Origin: Stictocephala bisonia
Taxonomy: Eukaryota > Arthropoda > Insecta > Hemiptera > Membracidae
Length of the DNA stretch: 64,000 nucleotides
Reading direction: 5' to 3'
Assembly (NCBI GenBank): GCA_035578905.1
Contig: JAQJVL010002537.1
Location: 1-64,000 of the forward strand
Program-made: the position numbers and the translations under genes
Part shown: positions 44,506 to 55,398 of the stretch, one piece after another
Layout of the letters: every line of letters starts with the position of its first letter
Numbering within the stretch: position 1 is the stretch's first letter
Notes under the pieces: generated by a model
What the model was told of the DNA's origin: nothing
The model's input: only the letters and a program-made list of their open reading frames with translations
Database searches by the model: none

Positions 44506-46394
44506 TAACGCATGCTGTACCGGTGACAGTAAGACATGCAAGGTATGAGTGTGGAAGCAAATGTTTATTACTGGACAGATTTTTTTTACATATGTGAAAT
44601 CATGAGACGATGACAATAATGCATTGATGGGTTCCATTCAGAAAATAAAATATCTTATATACAATATTACAAAAAATGTCTATGATTACTGTTTAAGATA
44701 ATCAAAACAATACACTAGAGTCTTGTTTGAATTAGATGGGACCAAGGATATTTCATTTGAAATAAAATTTGATTGAACTGATATTATATATACAACTGTT
44801 ACATAGTAAATTGATTTTGTAATACTACGTTAACAGTACATTTACTCGACTTGTTGCGCATATACTGTATAAGAATAGGAGCTCAAACTTTTTAGACTCA
44901 ATCAGTTGATAAATAAATAAAATTAATATTTAATTGGCTAAAACACAATTTTACTGTACAGTACGAAAATATACTGAAAATTGTACACTGGTATAAAAAT
45001 GAAATAGATTATAGTAATCTAAGGAAGTACTTTTAACAGCAGTTACTTCATTTTTTTATCAAATAAAATTGTTTTATTTATGTGAGGTGTTTCACCTATA
45101 AGGTTGGAGGCATTTTCAGACATAAACATCTTTGATGTTGATATAAATCACAATGTGTGATTTCTTATAGATGTCTACCTAGGCTACTCAAATATGAAAT
45201 ATTTTTGTTGGAAATATTGACAACTTTTTTATTATTTTAAACAAAATTACTTTATAAACATATTATAAAAAACATTCAGTACAATTTTCAGACAAATATT
45301 CATTGTCTTGAAAAAAATCGTCTCTCTTATTTCTTGACAATTGAAAAGATTGCTATCATCCTGACAGAACTCCAACACTAGCATGACATAGTGGAAGTAC
45401 AATCAGTGCAGACATTGTCACAGGCTACACGCGTAATTGTAATGCAAAATACAGTACTTAATATTTTTTGTTTTAAATGTACAACACACACAATGATCAT
45501 TAATAGTATAGAGTACACTGTACTTACGGTATAGTAGTTTGAATCCTGCATACTCACATTTAGAAATTAAATTTTTAAATTTATTTGTTTGAATGGAAAT
45601 TGAGACTCTATAGCAGTGTTTTAACTAAATTGCTTTAAAGTTAAATGATATGAATTGAAATATATAATTTAATTAATTCACATGATTAAGGAGTTATAAG
45701 TTAAAAACAAAGAAGGAGAAATATTTATTTTGAGATCTTTTAGAATACAGCATATGTTAACATTTTTATTGAAAAATAAATAGGGTGTCAGCATTTGTAT
45801 TTTGTGGATTTGAATATGTATTGCACAAAAAAACAAAGCCTCAGTTTTTCATAAACAAGGGAATCAATCGCCATGAGTACAAGCCATGAGGGCCACTGAG
45901 TACAAAACATTCATGCACCTTTCAGTTCACAATACTGAAGAAATATCCCAGTGGATAATCACTGGTCATTGAGACCCAATGTATAACATGTGCTGTAACC
46001 GTACTATAATGAGTCATATAAGATAGTCATTCATTTGTTTAAAAGACCGACTCAACATATGCCCTCTAGTTTGCACAATGGAAATATCCACATGGACAAC
46101 AGTGATATCACTAAACAATGAATTGTGCTCTCTAAGAGAAGATGGGCAAAATATCACGAGCAGTGTGACTTGCCGCTAGGAAAACAACATCCCAAAAATC
46201 TCAGAGAACCCTACAATAGTGTATATCAGAGGACGACACAACCAACTTCCAGAGAAGTTTTTAAAAAACAAAATTAATTATTCAAACTTTTTTAAAAACA
46301 TGTTTTTTATTCTAAATATGTTTTTAAAATAGTTCATTGTAAGAAAACATTTGCTACAATTAAAAACTCCACTAGCTAATTAACATGAGCTGCA
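44506..46394. other. intronic AT-rich sequence, nothing recognised
   Basis: No gene, TIR pair or tandem array was found by eye in this 1.9-kb stretch. Confidence 0.35.
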
Positions 46395-46512
46395 GATCTG
46401 TAACCTCAATTTGAGAAGTGTCAACTGCTAGCACAGCTTGGAATTTGAATTTTGGACCTAACACTTTGCAGTCTGAAGCTCTAGCCATTGAGCTGCCTAG
46501 CAGAGTAAATGA
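46395..46512 (-). repeat. tRNA-derived SINE fragment
   Basis: Minus strand: AGGCAGCTCAATGGCTAGAGC (tRNA A box with D-loop), a CTTCAGACTGCAAAGTG anticodon-like arm, then CCAAAATTCAAATTCC (B box, diverged). It resembles a full tRNA head, but the stems are mismatched. Confidence 0.55.
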
Positions 46513-46779
46513 CTCCACCAGCAATGTATAATTTACAGAATCTATATTCTCTTCAGATAAATTAGATTAACGGCAATATATTATATAAGTGATGAATTGA
46601 ATCCATAAAATTAACCAACATTTTTAAGGAACTTTCAATGATTATCCATTAAAAGCATTTTTAGTATTAACTTAACAGAAATTTATCAGTTTTAAATTTA
46701 CAAGAAAAACTACTTAATTCCACTGACTACATTTAAGGCAAATAATTTCTCTATCTTTTACGTTGATTAATAATAAATA

Positions 46780-47584
46780 CAGTAAACCTCGTTTTATCTG
46801 GATCCAAATTATCCAGATTCCGGTTTATATGGATCAGCTAAGCCATCCGAATATTTGTTTTTCTAAAGTTGTTACACTGCCGGCGATTAAATCGTTACAG
46901 CTACGTTGCTTGCTTACTTTCAGACAAGCACGGTTCTTGGTACTCAGCAAACTGTATGTACTGTATTCTATTTGGATTTGTTCTTGGGTGATTCACGGAG
47001 CAATAGCGTTGCTAGATGTCATGTTGCAAGCTTTTTATCGTTTCTATTAGTTGCCGTTGAGTTGCGTACGTAAACATTTAAGATTATAGTAGTTATTAAT
47101 ATGCAGAATACTGAATAGTCCTGAATAAATACTTTCTAGTATTGACAGTAAACATTATTAAACGCTATTTTATATGGTATAAACCTGGTTTATTTATATG
47201 ACCTTCCTATCCAGACATTTATCATGGTCCATACCATCTTAGTCACAAGAATAGCCAACAAAATGTAGGCTATTGTATGGATTGCATCCTGAAGATTCAG
47301 CTTTTTGTTGTTCATTTACATAAAAACACTGATTTTGGTCAAGTTTAGCAATGGTGACATATTTTTAACGGGTGTTCTTTCAGTTTCAAGAATATTCTCA
47401 CGCAAATGAAGTAAGGCCAGACAGTCTGCGCACCTCTGTGAAGCGTACATTGCCTATTGTAACATGTAGGCGTCTTTTACCAATATTAACCCAATTTTTT
47501 ATCTTGTATTTTTTTTAAATCCAGATTTATATGTATCTGGATCGGGATACCGCCACATTAGTCAGGATAAAGCGAGGTTTACTG
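46780..47584. mobile_element. pogo/Tigger-like element
   Basis: TA at 46778-46779 and 47585-47586. TIRs CAGTAAACCTCGTTTTATCT and (reverse complement) CAGTAAACCTCGCTTTATCC. GGATCC and ATCTGGAT-type subterminal motifs recur at both ends. No transposase. Confidence 0.8.
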
Positions 47585-47586
47585 TA

Positions 47587-48865
47587 CTACTACTATTAGA
47601 AAATAATATTCTCCATCGTCATGTTTGGAATACATCAACAAATATTTTTATCCTGGTCTTTTGTTCTAGTGGAATAGGTTTCAGGAGCTTATTCCAATAA
47701 ATATTGGGGGTCACAGAAATTTGTAAAAAAATATCACAAACAAATAAGTTCCCATGCATATACACTGAAGTGCCAGACATTTGTTTTCTTTGTGTAAACT
47801 GATTGACAGCATAACATTAAAAAATATAACACAACTGAAAAATAATAATAAATAAAACCTTTTATGTTAGAACCCCAATATTCAGGATTGCAATCGACAT
47901 AAATTGGACAATTACATGATACAAAGCCTTTCTCACATCTGCAAGCCAAGCTATGTATGTAAGCCTAATGACTGAATTAAGACTAAATGGGGGAAATGTA
48001 TAGTCAATCAGCTACTGCCATTAAAAACTAGTAACAATGAAAAAATGGCAGTGCTTTGACTGATGCTTCCTTTATTAACATTGCTAGTACGCAATGTCTG
48101 CAGATGCAAGAAATTGCTTATGAAATCCCAATACCCACTGAGTATTTTATTTCAAATACACGCAAACAATTCTCTTCTCTGAAACCCTCAAAGGATTGCA
48201 ATGTTCAAATCCCAGGTTCAGTGAGCAAGCTCACACGTACCAGGAACTTTGAGAGAAGAGAATCTTCTTCTGGACTTGAACCTTTCCAACGCATAGTTGT
48301 TTTGTTTCTCCATCATATTTGTTCTCCTGCCTTTAGCCAACTTCCTTTTTATTTCTGGAAAAATAACACCTATTAGTTGAGTGCCCAGTCATCAACTAAG
48401 TGTTAAACGTTCATTAAATAATAATAAATAAAATTGCTATCAGTTGAACAATTTTTCTCCTAATATTAGCAAAGAGAATACCTTTCTTGCTTTACTTCTG
48501 ATTTTAGAGCACTAATAGTCAGTTTAAAAAATCAATAAACTGAATGGCTTAATTTAAGTAGGATTAAAAGAGAGAATAGTAATAATAAAAACCAATACAT
48601 TTAACTGACTAATTTATTAGGAGTATGATTATAAAAAAGCTAATGATTTGATGGTAAAAACAATTCTGGGAATGCTGCCAACACTGCTTCAACTTTCACA
48701 ACACAATTAAATTATTAAATATTAACAATTTGTTATACAATTATCTTTTATAAAATTAAATAGCTATGATAAATTAAAATTTATTACTTAGAAGATTAAC
48801 GCATGAATATAGAAAATTAATGTAAATTATGAAGTAAAATTGTTAAAAAACAATTTACATATTTT
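47587..48865. other. intronic; unrecognised ORF at 48056-48376
   Basis: AT-rich. A 106-codon plus-strand ORF (MTDASFINIASTQCLQMQEI...) shows better amino-acid balance than its surroundings but has no motif I recognise. It might be a decayed transposon piece. A minus ORF at 47734-47949 is likewise unassigned. Confidence 0.3.
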
Positions 48866-48869
48866 TTTA

Positions 48870-49695
48870 AATTTATTTATTACATTGCATACATCTCTTA
48901 TAGGGAATTTCCCTTAGACAGGCGAATTGTCACATTATTCTTATGCTAATCACATTACATCCTAAATCCATATTATAGTCAAAGTTTAAAAATAAATATG
49001 ACAACATGAAAAATTAAAAAATTTAAGAAGGCTACCGGTTAAAGCAAAGTTATGTCTCCAAAATCATGTTAAGTATTCATTGGTGCTATATAATAACTTT
49101 GTTTTCAAATATTTAGTTACTTCAGCTTTGAACTTTGTGTCTGAAGTAATGGCTTTTATGTTCTGGGGGAGTTTATTGTAAAATTTACTTCCTGTGTATA
49201 ACACGGATTTTTCAAAAGATGATGTCTTGTGTGCTGGTATTTGTAGTAAATGTTTGTGTATCGTATTGTAACTGTGGCCGTCTAATTTGGAACTAAAGTG
49301 TGAAGCATTCAATCTCACAAAAATCACAATATTTAGGATGAAGATACAAGGTAAAGGCAGTATTTCAAATCTACTGAATATGTTATGACATGAACATGTG
49401 GTCGGAGCACCAGCCATTGCTCTTAGAATTCTTTTCTGAACGCGGAATATTTTTAAACTTTCAGAGGAACAACCCCAGAAAACAATTCCATATGACAAAT
49501 GGGAATATACACATAAGCGTAATATACAGCTTTAAGAGAAGATAAATCAATTGAACTTGAAAGTGTTAGTAAAACATAAAAAGCTTTGTTGAGTTTAGAA
49601 TGAAGCTTGGTTATGTGTTCGGACCAGGTAAGTGATTTGTGAACTGTGATACCAAGAAAATTTACGGATTTAGATAGATTGGAATGAGAATATAA
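48870..49695 (-). pseudogene. LINE reverse transcriptase C-terminal end with 3' UTR
   Basis: Two overlapping minus frames (49728-49453 and 49498-49064) encode SKSVNFLGITVHKSLTWSEH (post-palm FLGIxxxxxLTW motif), then MSYGIVFWGCSSESLKIFRV-QKRILRAM and SSFEKSVLYTGSKFYNKLPQ. These are characteristic of the thumb/C-terminal end of Jockey/CR1-like LINE ORF2. One frameshift near 49470. The 5' truncation at 49695 abuts a second LINE in the opposite direction. Confidence 0.8.
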
Positions 49696-50770
49696 ATGGA
49701 GTTCCCCAAGGTTCGCTGCTAGGCCCATTATTATTCATTCTATACATCAATGATTTACCTTTAAATATTAACCATGCTGAAGTATTTTTATATGCAGATG
49801 ACACCTCAATTCTATTGAAATGTTCAAATGATAATGAATTAAAGAAAGCACTGGAAAGAGTTTTACATGAAATAAAGCAGTGGTTTGATATAAATGGACT
49901 TAAATTAAATAAGGAAAAAACTGAAATAATAAAATTTCAAACACAACATAACAAATGCCCTTTTAGTAATTCCATTACCATCGATGACAACATCATAACT
50001 ATCAAAGACATGGTGAAGTTTTTGGGGTTAATCATTGATCAAAACGTCACATGGAGACCCCTAATAGAAGCACTGAGTAAAAGATTAAGTTCCTTATGTT
50101 TCCAAATGTATATTCTGAGAGGAACTGTGGAGCTGAGTGTTAGAATGACAGTGTATCATGCTTGCTTTGGTTCCCTGCTCCAGTATGGTCTTGAACTATG
50201 GGGCAGCTCAACCGATATTCTTAAGATTTTTAAAATTCAGAAGACGTACATTCGAACAATAATTTTTATGGACCATAACCAATCATGCAGATCTGTATTC
50301 AAAGAGCTGAATGTTCTAACACTTCCTTCCATGTATATTTTCAAATGTTTATTATTTGTACATAAAAATAAAGATTTAATTTTAAATAAACAGCACAGCC
50401 ATATTTACAACACAAGATTCAGAGAACAACTCCAATATCCAATTCATAGGCTAAAACTATTTGAAAATTCCCCTCATTACATTGGTCTAAAGTATTACAA
50501 TAAAATTCCGTCTAATCTAAAAATCCTAAATATTATTAAGTTTAAAAAAATTGTTAAAAACTTCCTGATTCAGAAAGAATATTATGATGTAGAAGAGTTT
50601 TTAAGTGATAACTCTTTGATCATTGATATGTAATTTTAGAATAAGTTTTAGGATAGTTTTAGTTTTTTAGGACATTGACTCTTCACCTGTTTACTTACAA
50701 ATAAAATTTTGTAAAATTATGTAAACGTTATGTGAAATGAAATAAATACAAAATGAAAAAAATGAAAAAT
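49695..50770 (+). pseudogene. 5'-truncated LINE reverse transcriptase, open to its stop
   Basis: The frame is open from about 49680 to the stop at 50631-50633 without interruption. It starts mid-RT at NGVPQGSLLGPLLFILYIND, then EVFLYADDTSILLKCS (catalytic YADD), VKFLGLIIDQNVTWRPLIEA, LQYGLELWGSSTDILKIFKI-QKTYIRTI and IGLKYYNKIPSNLK. No frameshift in more than 300 codons, so it is the youngest-looking LINE piece in the window. The 3' end is A-rich with AAATAAAT and GAAAAATGAAAAAT at 50735-50770. Fingers, endonuclease and ORF1 are absent. Confidence 0.88.
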
Positions 50771-51411
50771 TAATTGAAGAATTAATATATTTAGCCTGAG
50801 CCCTGATACTGTTGCTATAATTTGGATGAAATTTTATAATAAAATATTAACTATTAACTATTATATTAACTATTATTTCTCATACAGATAAATATTTAAA
50901 TTGAAAAAATATGAGAGTACAACAATGAGGTTGAGTGAACAGTTAGTATGAATGTTGAATAACATTTTTGGATGAAAGTTTACCTAATATCCTAAGCCCA
51001 CATTCTTATTGTATTTGCTAAAAATTGTTTTGCTAATCATGTTAGAATTTTTGTTGAGGGCCTATTGGTTTTGTCTGAGGCCCACAACACAATGCCATCA
51101 GTAGATTTCCAATGGCCATATAACTTGTTAAGGAGATTAAACACCATATGTTGGTGCAGGAGCTGGTGTATAGATAGACGGAGGGTCAATACAACAGTGC
51201 AACAGTGGTTACGTAATTATTTTACTGTTCATAACACGGCTAGTATGGGAACTCTTACAGTTAACATAATTGTGATTATCAGTTAGATATAGCACAACAA
51301 ATAATGAAATACTTCTATATATATCCCAGGCTTACATATGGGGTTCATGTTACTTAATTTGTATATGACTAAAATGACATATTATATGTACAGTAGCAAA
51401 AATCTTCAAAT
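50771..51411. other. intronic sequence, nothing recognised
   Basis: AT-rich with a short 73-codon plus ORF (51065-51286) lacking motifs. Confidence 0.35.
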
Positions 51412-51732
51412 CTTCCCACCCATACACGTACGGTGGTATTGACCCACACACCCACCCATATACGTACTGTAGTATTGACCCAACCGCCCACCCATACACG
51501 TACGGTGGTATTGACCCACCCACCCACCTATACACCCTAACCCACCCGCCCACCCATACACGTACCCACCCACCTATACACCCTAACCCACCCGCCCACC
51601 CATACACGTACAGAGGTATTGACCCACCCGCCCACCCATACACGTACAGAGGTATTGACCCACCCGCCCACCCATACACGTACAGAGGTATTGACCCACC
51701 CGCCCACCCATACACGTACAGAGGTATTGAAT
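51412..51732 (+). repeat. G-quadruplex minisatellite array (C-rich strand on plus)
   Basis: About nine units, the last four exactly 36 bp: CCCACCCGCCCACCCATACACG followed by TACAGAGGTATTGA. The minus strand gives GGGTGGGCGGGTGGG. It ends with a small inverted repeat GAGGTATTGAATAAAATACCTC (51720-51741). Long ORFs over it are products of the 36-bp period. Confidence 0.97.
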
Positions 51733-51844
51733 AAAATACCTCTGTACTGTAAAAAAAATAAAATAAATTTTGGACAACATACATAATGGCTTATCCATTA
51801 TGTATGTTGTCTTTGTGTTAATTGTCAACTAAAAATAGCTAAAG

Positions 51845-52225
51845 TTTGTCCAAAATTTAAAAACGGCGATTCAACAAAGCAAGATAATTACCGGCCCATC
51901 TCAATTCTACCCAGTATATAAAAAATATTTGAAAAGTTGCTCTTACAACACTTATGAATCACCTCCTAACCAACAACCTACTTCCTGAAGAACAACACTG
52001 CTTCATACTAGGGCGCTCAACAACAGCTGCAATGAATTTAATAGAAACCCTAATACAATCCATAGAAAAAGGTGACACTGCAAGTGCAAGATTCCTCAAC
52101 TATAGCAAGGCATTCGACAGCCTCTGCCACAACACCTTACTTAAAAAGCTTAACAACATGGGAATTAGGGGAGAAGCAGCATTGTGGTTCATCAGCTGTC
52201 TAACTGATAGAACACAAGCAGTTAC
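51845..52225 (+). pseudogene. LINE reverse transcriptase fragment ending at minisatellite
   Basis: VCPKFKNGDSTKQDNYRPIS-ILPS, stop, KIFEKLLLQHL, then ITNNLLPEEQHCFILGRSTT-like, LIQSIEKGDTASARFLNYSK-AFDSLCHNTLLKKL and LWFISCLTDRTQAV. NYRPIS, QHCF and YSKAFDS (first palm Asp changed in context) mark RT. It stops exactly where minisatellite begins at about 52222. Confidence 0.8.
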
Positions 52226-52358
52226 CCACCCGCCCACCCATACACGTACAGAAGTAATGAACCACACGCCCAACCATACACGTACAGTGGTAATACCAAT
52301 GTGCGTGTATGGTTGGGCGGGTGGGTTAATGCCAATGTGCGTGTATGGGTGGGTGGGT
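52222..52358. repeat. G-quadruplex minisatellite, inverted array
   Basis: Two units with the C-rich strand on plus (to 52292), then two with the G-rich strand (ATGGTTGGGCGGGTGGG, ATGGGTGGGTGGG). The two halves meet at GTGGTAATACCA and form a hairpin. Confidence 0.9.
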
Positions 52359-52426
52359 TACATGTACACTAAAAGTTGTTATGATTGTTGCTCGTTAAGG
52401 ATTTCGGAATTTCAATACAACTCTAC

Positions 52427-52690
52427 ATGTAAGGGTGGGCGGTTCGGTTCAATGCCGCTGTAGTGTACGGTGGTATTGACCCACCCACCCACCGATACAC
52501 ATACGGTGGTATTAACCCACCCACCCACCGATACACGTACGGTGGTATTGACCCACTCACCCAAACACGTAAGGAGGTACTGACCCACCAGCCCACCCAT
52601 ACACGTACAGTGGTATTGATCCACCCGCCCACCCATACACGTACGGTAGTATTGACCCGCCCACCCATACACGTACGGTGGTATTGTGGT
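52427..52690. repeat. G-quadruplex minisatellite array, inverted at left end
   Basis: One G-rich unit (AAGGGTGGGCGGTTCGG) then seven units with the C-rich strand on plus, varying between CGATACACATACGG, CATACACGTACAGTGG and others. Confidence 0.93.
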
Positions 52691-52855
52691 ATTACATGCA
52701 GTGTAAATCCAACAACCAAAATGTGTTTAAATCCTTCATTTAATAATTGATTGATTATTACTTAGCTTCTGAAAACAGTCGAGGGTTTCCATTGCTTCTA
52801 TCCAAAAATCTGTATACACGGTAAAGATAAGCATTTATCAACATTTCTTACCTTA

Positions 52856-53816
52856 TTACATTTCTGCTTACATTATATTTTAATATAAATGCTGATAGTA
52901 TGAACTGGGATATCATCACTGAGCCCATGATACCACCAAGTAGCTTGTTTTGGCAGGCCTCATTACATTTCTGTTGCTAGGATATGTTAAATGCTAATAT
53001 TATTAACTTTGGCATCATCACCGAGCCCTTGTGTATGCTGATACCACCAAGTAGCATCACTTGTTTGATATGGTAGGCCTTATAATTACATTTCTGCAAC
53101 CAGAATGATACTTTAAATTGTTAAATGCTGATAATATCAACTGCGATATCATCACTGAGCCCTGGTTTATGCTGATACGACCAAGTGCAGTGCATCACTG
53201 GTTAGATATGACAGGTCTCATTACATTTCTGTTGACAGGATTATATTTTAATTCATTAAATGCTGATAATATCAACTGGGATATCATAACTAAGCCCATG
53301 ATGATACCACCACGTAGCATCAGTGGTTTGTTTTAGAAGGCCGCATTACATTTCTGCAGGCCTACAGCCAGGATATTTTATTTGTTAAATGCTGATAATA
53401 TCAAGTGGGATATCATCACTGAACCCTTGCGTATGCTGATGCCACCAAGTGGCATCATTAGTTTTATATGGCAGGATTCATTACATTTCTGCAGAAAGAA
53501 TGATATTTTAATTCATAAAATGCTGATAATATCAACTAAGATAACATCACTGAGGCCTTATGTATAGCGATAACATCAAGTGATATCACTGCTGCCATGT
53601 TACATTTCTGCTGCCAGGTCAGGATGATATACTTTTATACATAAATTGCTGATAATATCAACTTGGCCGTCAAAACTAAGCTGTTGTGTAGAGTAACTCA
53701 CATGTAACTCAAGTGACATCACTGCTTCCAGGACGGTATTTCAACACTTTTAATATCAACTGGCGCAACAATACTGAGCCCTTTAGAATACTGATACCAT
53801 CAAGTGGCATCACTGG
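52856..53816 (+). repeat. degenerate tandem array, about eight units of 125-135 bp
   Basis: Each unit has AAATGCTGATAATATCAACT, GGGATATCATCACTGAGCCC, ATGCTGATACCACCAAGTAG-CATCACTGG and CATTACATTTCTGC. Unit starts near 52888, 52989, 53120, 53255, 53387, 53519, 53647 and 53740. Units differ by 10-25%, so the array is old. No gene. Confidence 0.93.
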
Positions 53817-54363
53817 TTTTTTTTTATTTATCATTTAACCCCAATGGTTGTAATAATTTGTTTAGTATTTAAATCGATGGTTCTTTTTCATTTTTGGTCT
53901 TCAATTTTTGTTAATATAACTTAACACGTGATGTAACACAAAAGATAAACAAAAACAATTTAGCATATTTACAGGTAAAAAAATCGTACTGAAATTGTTG
54001 TACAAAAATGTATCAAGAGGGGTGCATGTGCCAAGAATGATGATAATAGTAATGTTATCGGAATAACGTGAGGACTAACTAGTGAATTGTTTTAAGCTCA
54101 TGTAGATAGTAGCTAAGCAACTAGTCTTGCTTGTTAATTATGAAATATATTTGTTACATTAAATGAGAGTGAGAAGGGTCCTTTCCCGTTAATTCACTAC
54201 CACTACTTTTTTTTATCACAATTAAGGTTAGGTTAGGTTAGTAAAATAAATTACTGTATCATGATGTTGACCATGGTTTGATTGCAAAAAACATGATGAA
54301 ACTTGTGCGATATACATTTTAATTTGGAGATTTAAAATGCTTAAAGTGTTTAGGAAACAAACA
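53817..54363. other. intronic, nothing recognised
   Basis: AT-rich. Contains TTAGGTTAGGTTAG at about 54226-54239, matching insect telomere repeats but only three units. Confidence 0.35.
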
Positions 54364-54405
54364 AAACGTTTCGACAGGTATAACAGGCTCCTGTCGTCTT
54401 CAGAT
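54364..54405 (-). other. CTGAAGA-hairpin-GAAA motif (Penelope/hammerhead-like signature)
   Basis: Minus strand: CTGAAGA, C, GACAGG stem, 11-base loop, CCTGTC stem, GAAACG. Same architecture as in palindromes at 38.7-39.2 and 63.0-63.4 kb. Identity of the parent element is not clear. Confidence 0.6.
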
Positions 54406-54576
54406 GTACTTACTAACTTAGCCTGGAGCAGTAGAGCAATCTTATGAGGAGTTGCAACAAGAAATTAAGGATAGTGAAAAAGCAGTATGTTATTTTAAAA
54501 CACTTTGGGAGCGAAGCGGTTGTTGGTGCTTATCAATCCGCAGCAATGTGATGACCCGAGGGAATAATACAAACAA

Positions 54577-54895
54577 CTAGCTGTACCCGCCCGCTTCGCC
54601 GGTCATAATATTGAGTTTGATTTAGAACCTAATAGCTGAAAGAATTCGAGCATTTTTGCTTCTTCTACCAATATTAGATTTTTTAGGAGGCATGTCATAA
54701 AAAGTAAACTGCAAAACAAATAATTATTTATTTTTTATTTTCACGTTTCACCACATGTTTTAATTACCGAGGAAAAGAGGTTAACACCAAATACAGATCA
54801 CCGGATCAAGTAAAAGTAGTGTGTGCTACACTCTCAAGGTGAAATGTAGAACTACAATAGATCAAAACATATACAGTTCTGTTGTTGTGAGAACT
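54577..54895 (-). mobile_element. Helitron 3' half, copy 2 (inverted)
   Basis: The reverse complement of 54577-54895 matches the 3' half of the Helitron at 21567-22184: same TGAAGTTCTCACAACAACAG start, same short basic-ORF region (GACATGCCTCCTAAAAAATC) and the same end with GGCGAAGCGGGCGGGTACAG-CTAG followed by T. The 5' half is missing. Confidence 0.85.
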
Positions 54896-54950
54896 TCAAT
54901 CATCCATCCAAGTTGCTGTTACAGATGCTTAAGAGGGTGTTTAGACCAAT

Positions 54951-55045
54951 CAACTGTACATGTATGGGTGAGATGGTGGGTTACAGCATATGGGGGTACA
55001 GTACCACTGTACATGTAAGGGTGGGCGGGTGGGTCAGTACCGTCC
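54951..55045 (+). repeat. G-quadruplex minisatellite, two G-strand units
   Basis: Includes a degenerate unit (ATGGGTGAGATGGTGGG) and GGGTGGGCGGGTGGG at 55019-55033. Confidence 0.9.
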
Positions 55046-55143
55046 TTCAAATTAATTAACTTAAAGATTATCACAAAACTTTGCATCATTCTATACATTT
55101 TAAAGCCTACATATTTCTACGAAAACATACTAACACATACTTA

Positions 55144-55398
55144 ATTGACCCACCCGCCCGCCCACACACGTGCAGTGGTATTGACTGTCCATGTAAGGGT
55201 GGGCAGGTGGGTCAATATTACTCTCCGTGTAAGGGTGGGCGGGTGGGTCAATATCACTGTCCCTGTAGGGGTGGGCGGGTGGGTCAATATCACTGTCCAT
55301 GTAAGGGTGGGCGAGTGGGTCAATATTACTGTCCATGTAAGGGTAGGCGAGTGGGTCAATATTCATGTCCGTGTAAGGGCGGGTGGGTGGGTCAATAA
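55144..55398. repeat. G-quadruplex minisatellite array, inverted at left end
   Basis: One C-strand unit (ACCCACCCGCCCGCCCACAC) then six G-strand units with AAGGGTGGGCGGGTGGGTCA cores and CAATATCACTGTCC spacers, period about 36 bp. They meet at GCAGTGGTATTGAC. Confidence 0.95.

Noticed and set aside
46395..46512. tRNA gene on the minus strand
   Set aside because: Good A box and arm layout, but mismatched stems and a diverged B box indicate a SINE.
48056..48376. 106-aa ORF as a real exon
   Set aside because: Plus strand, opposite to the host gene, no splice context and no recognised motif; listed only as unassigned.
51350..52719. Long ORFs rich in repeated VYGWAGGSIPLY, THPPTHTRT or similar residues
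   Set aside because: They arise because the 36-bp minisatellite period is a multiple of three; all frames and both strands give such ORFs.
54226..54239. Telomeric TTAGG repeat
   Set aside because: Only three units in an intron; not evidence of a chromosome end.
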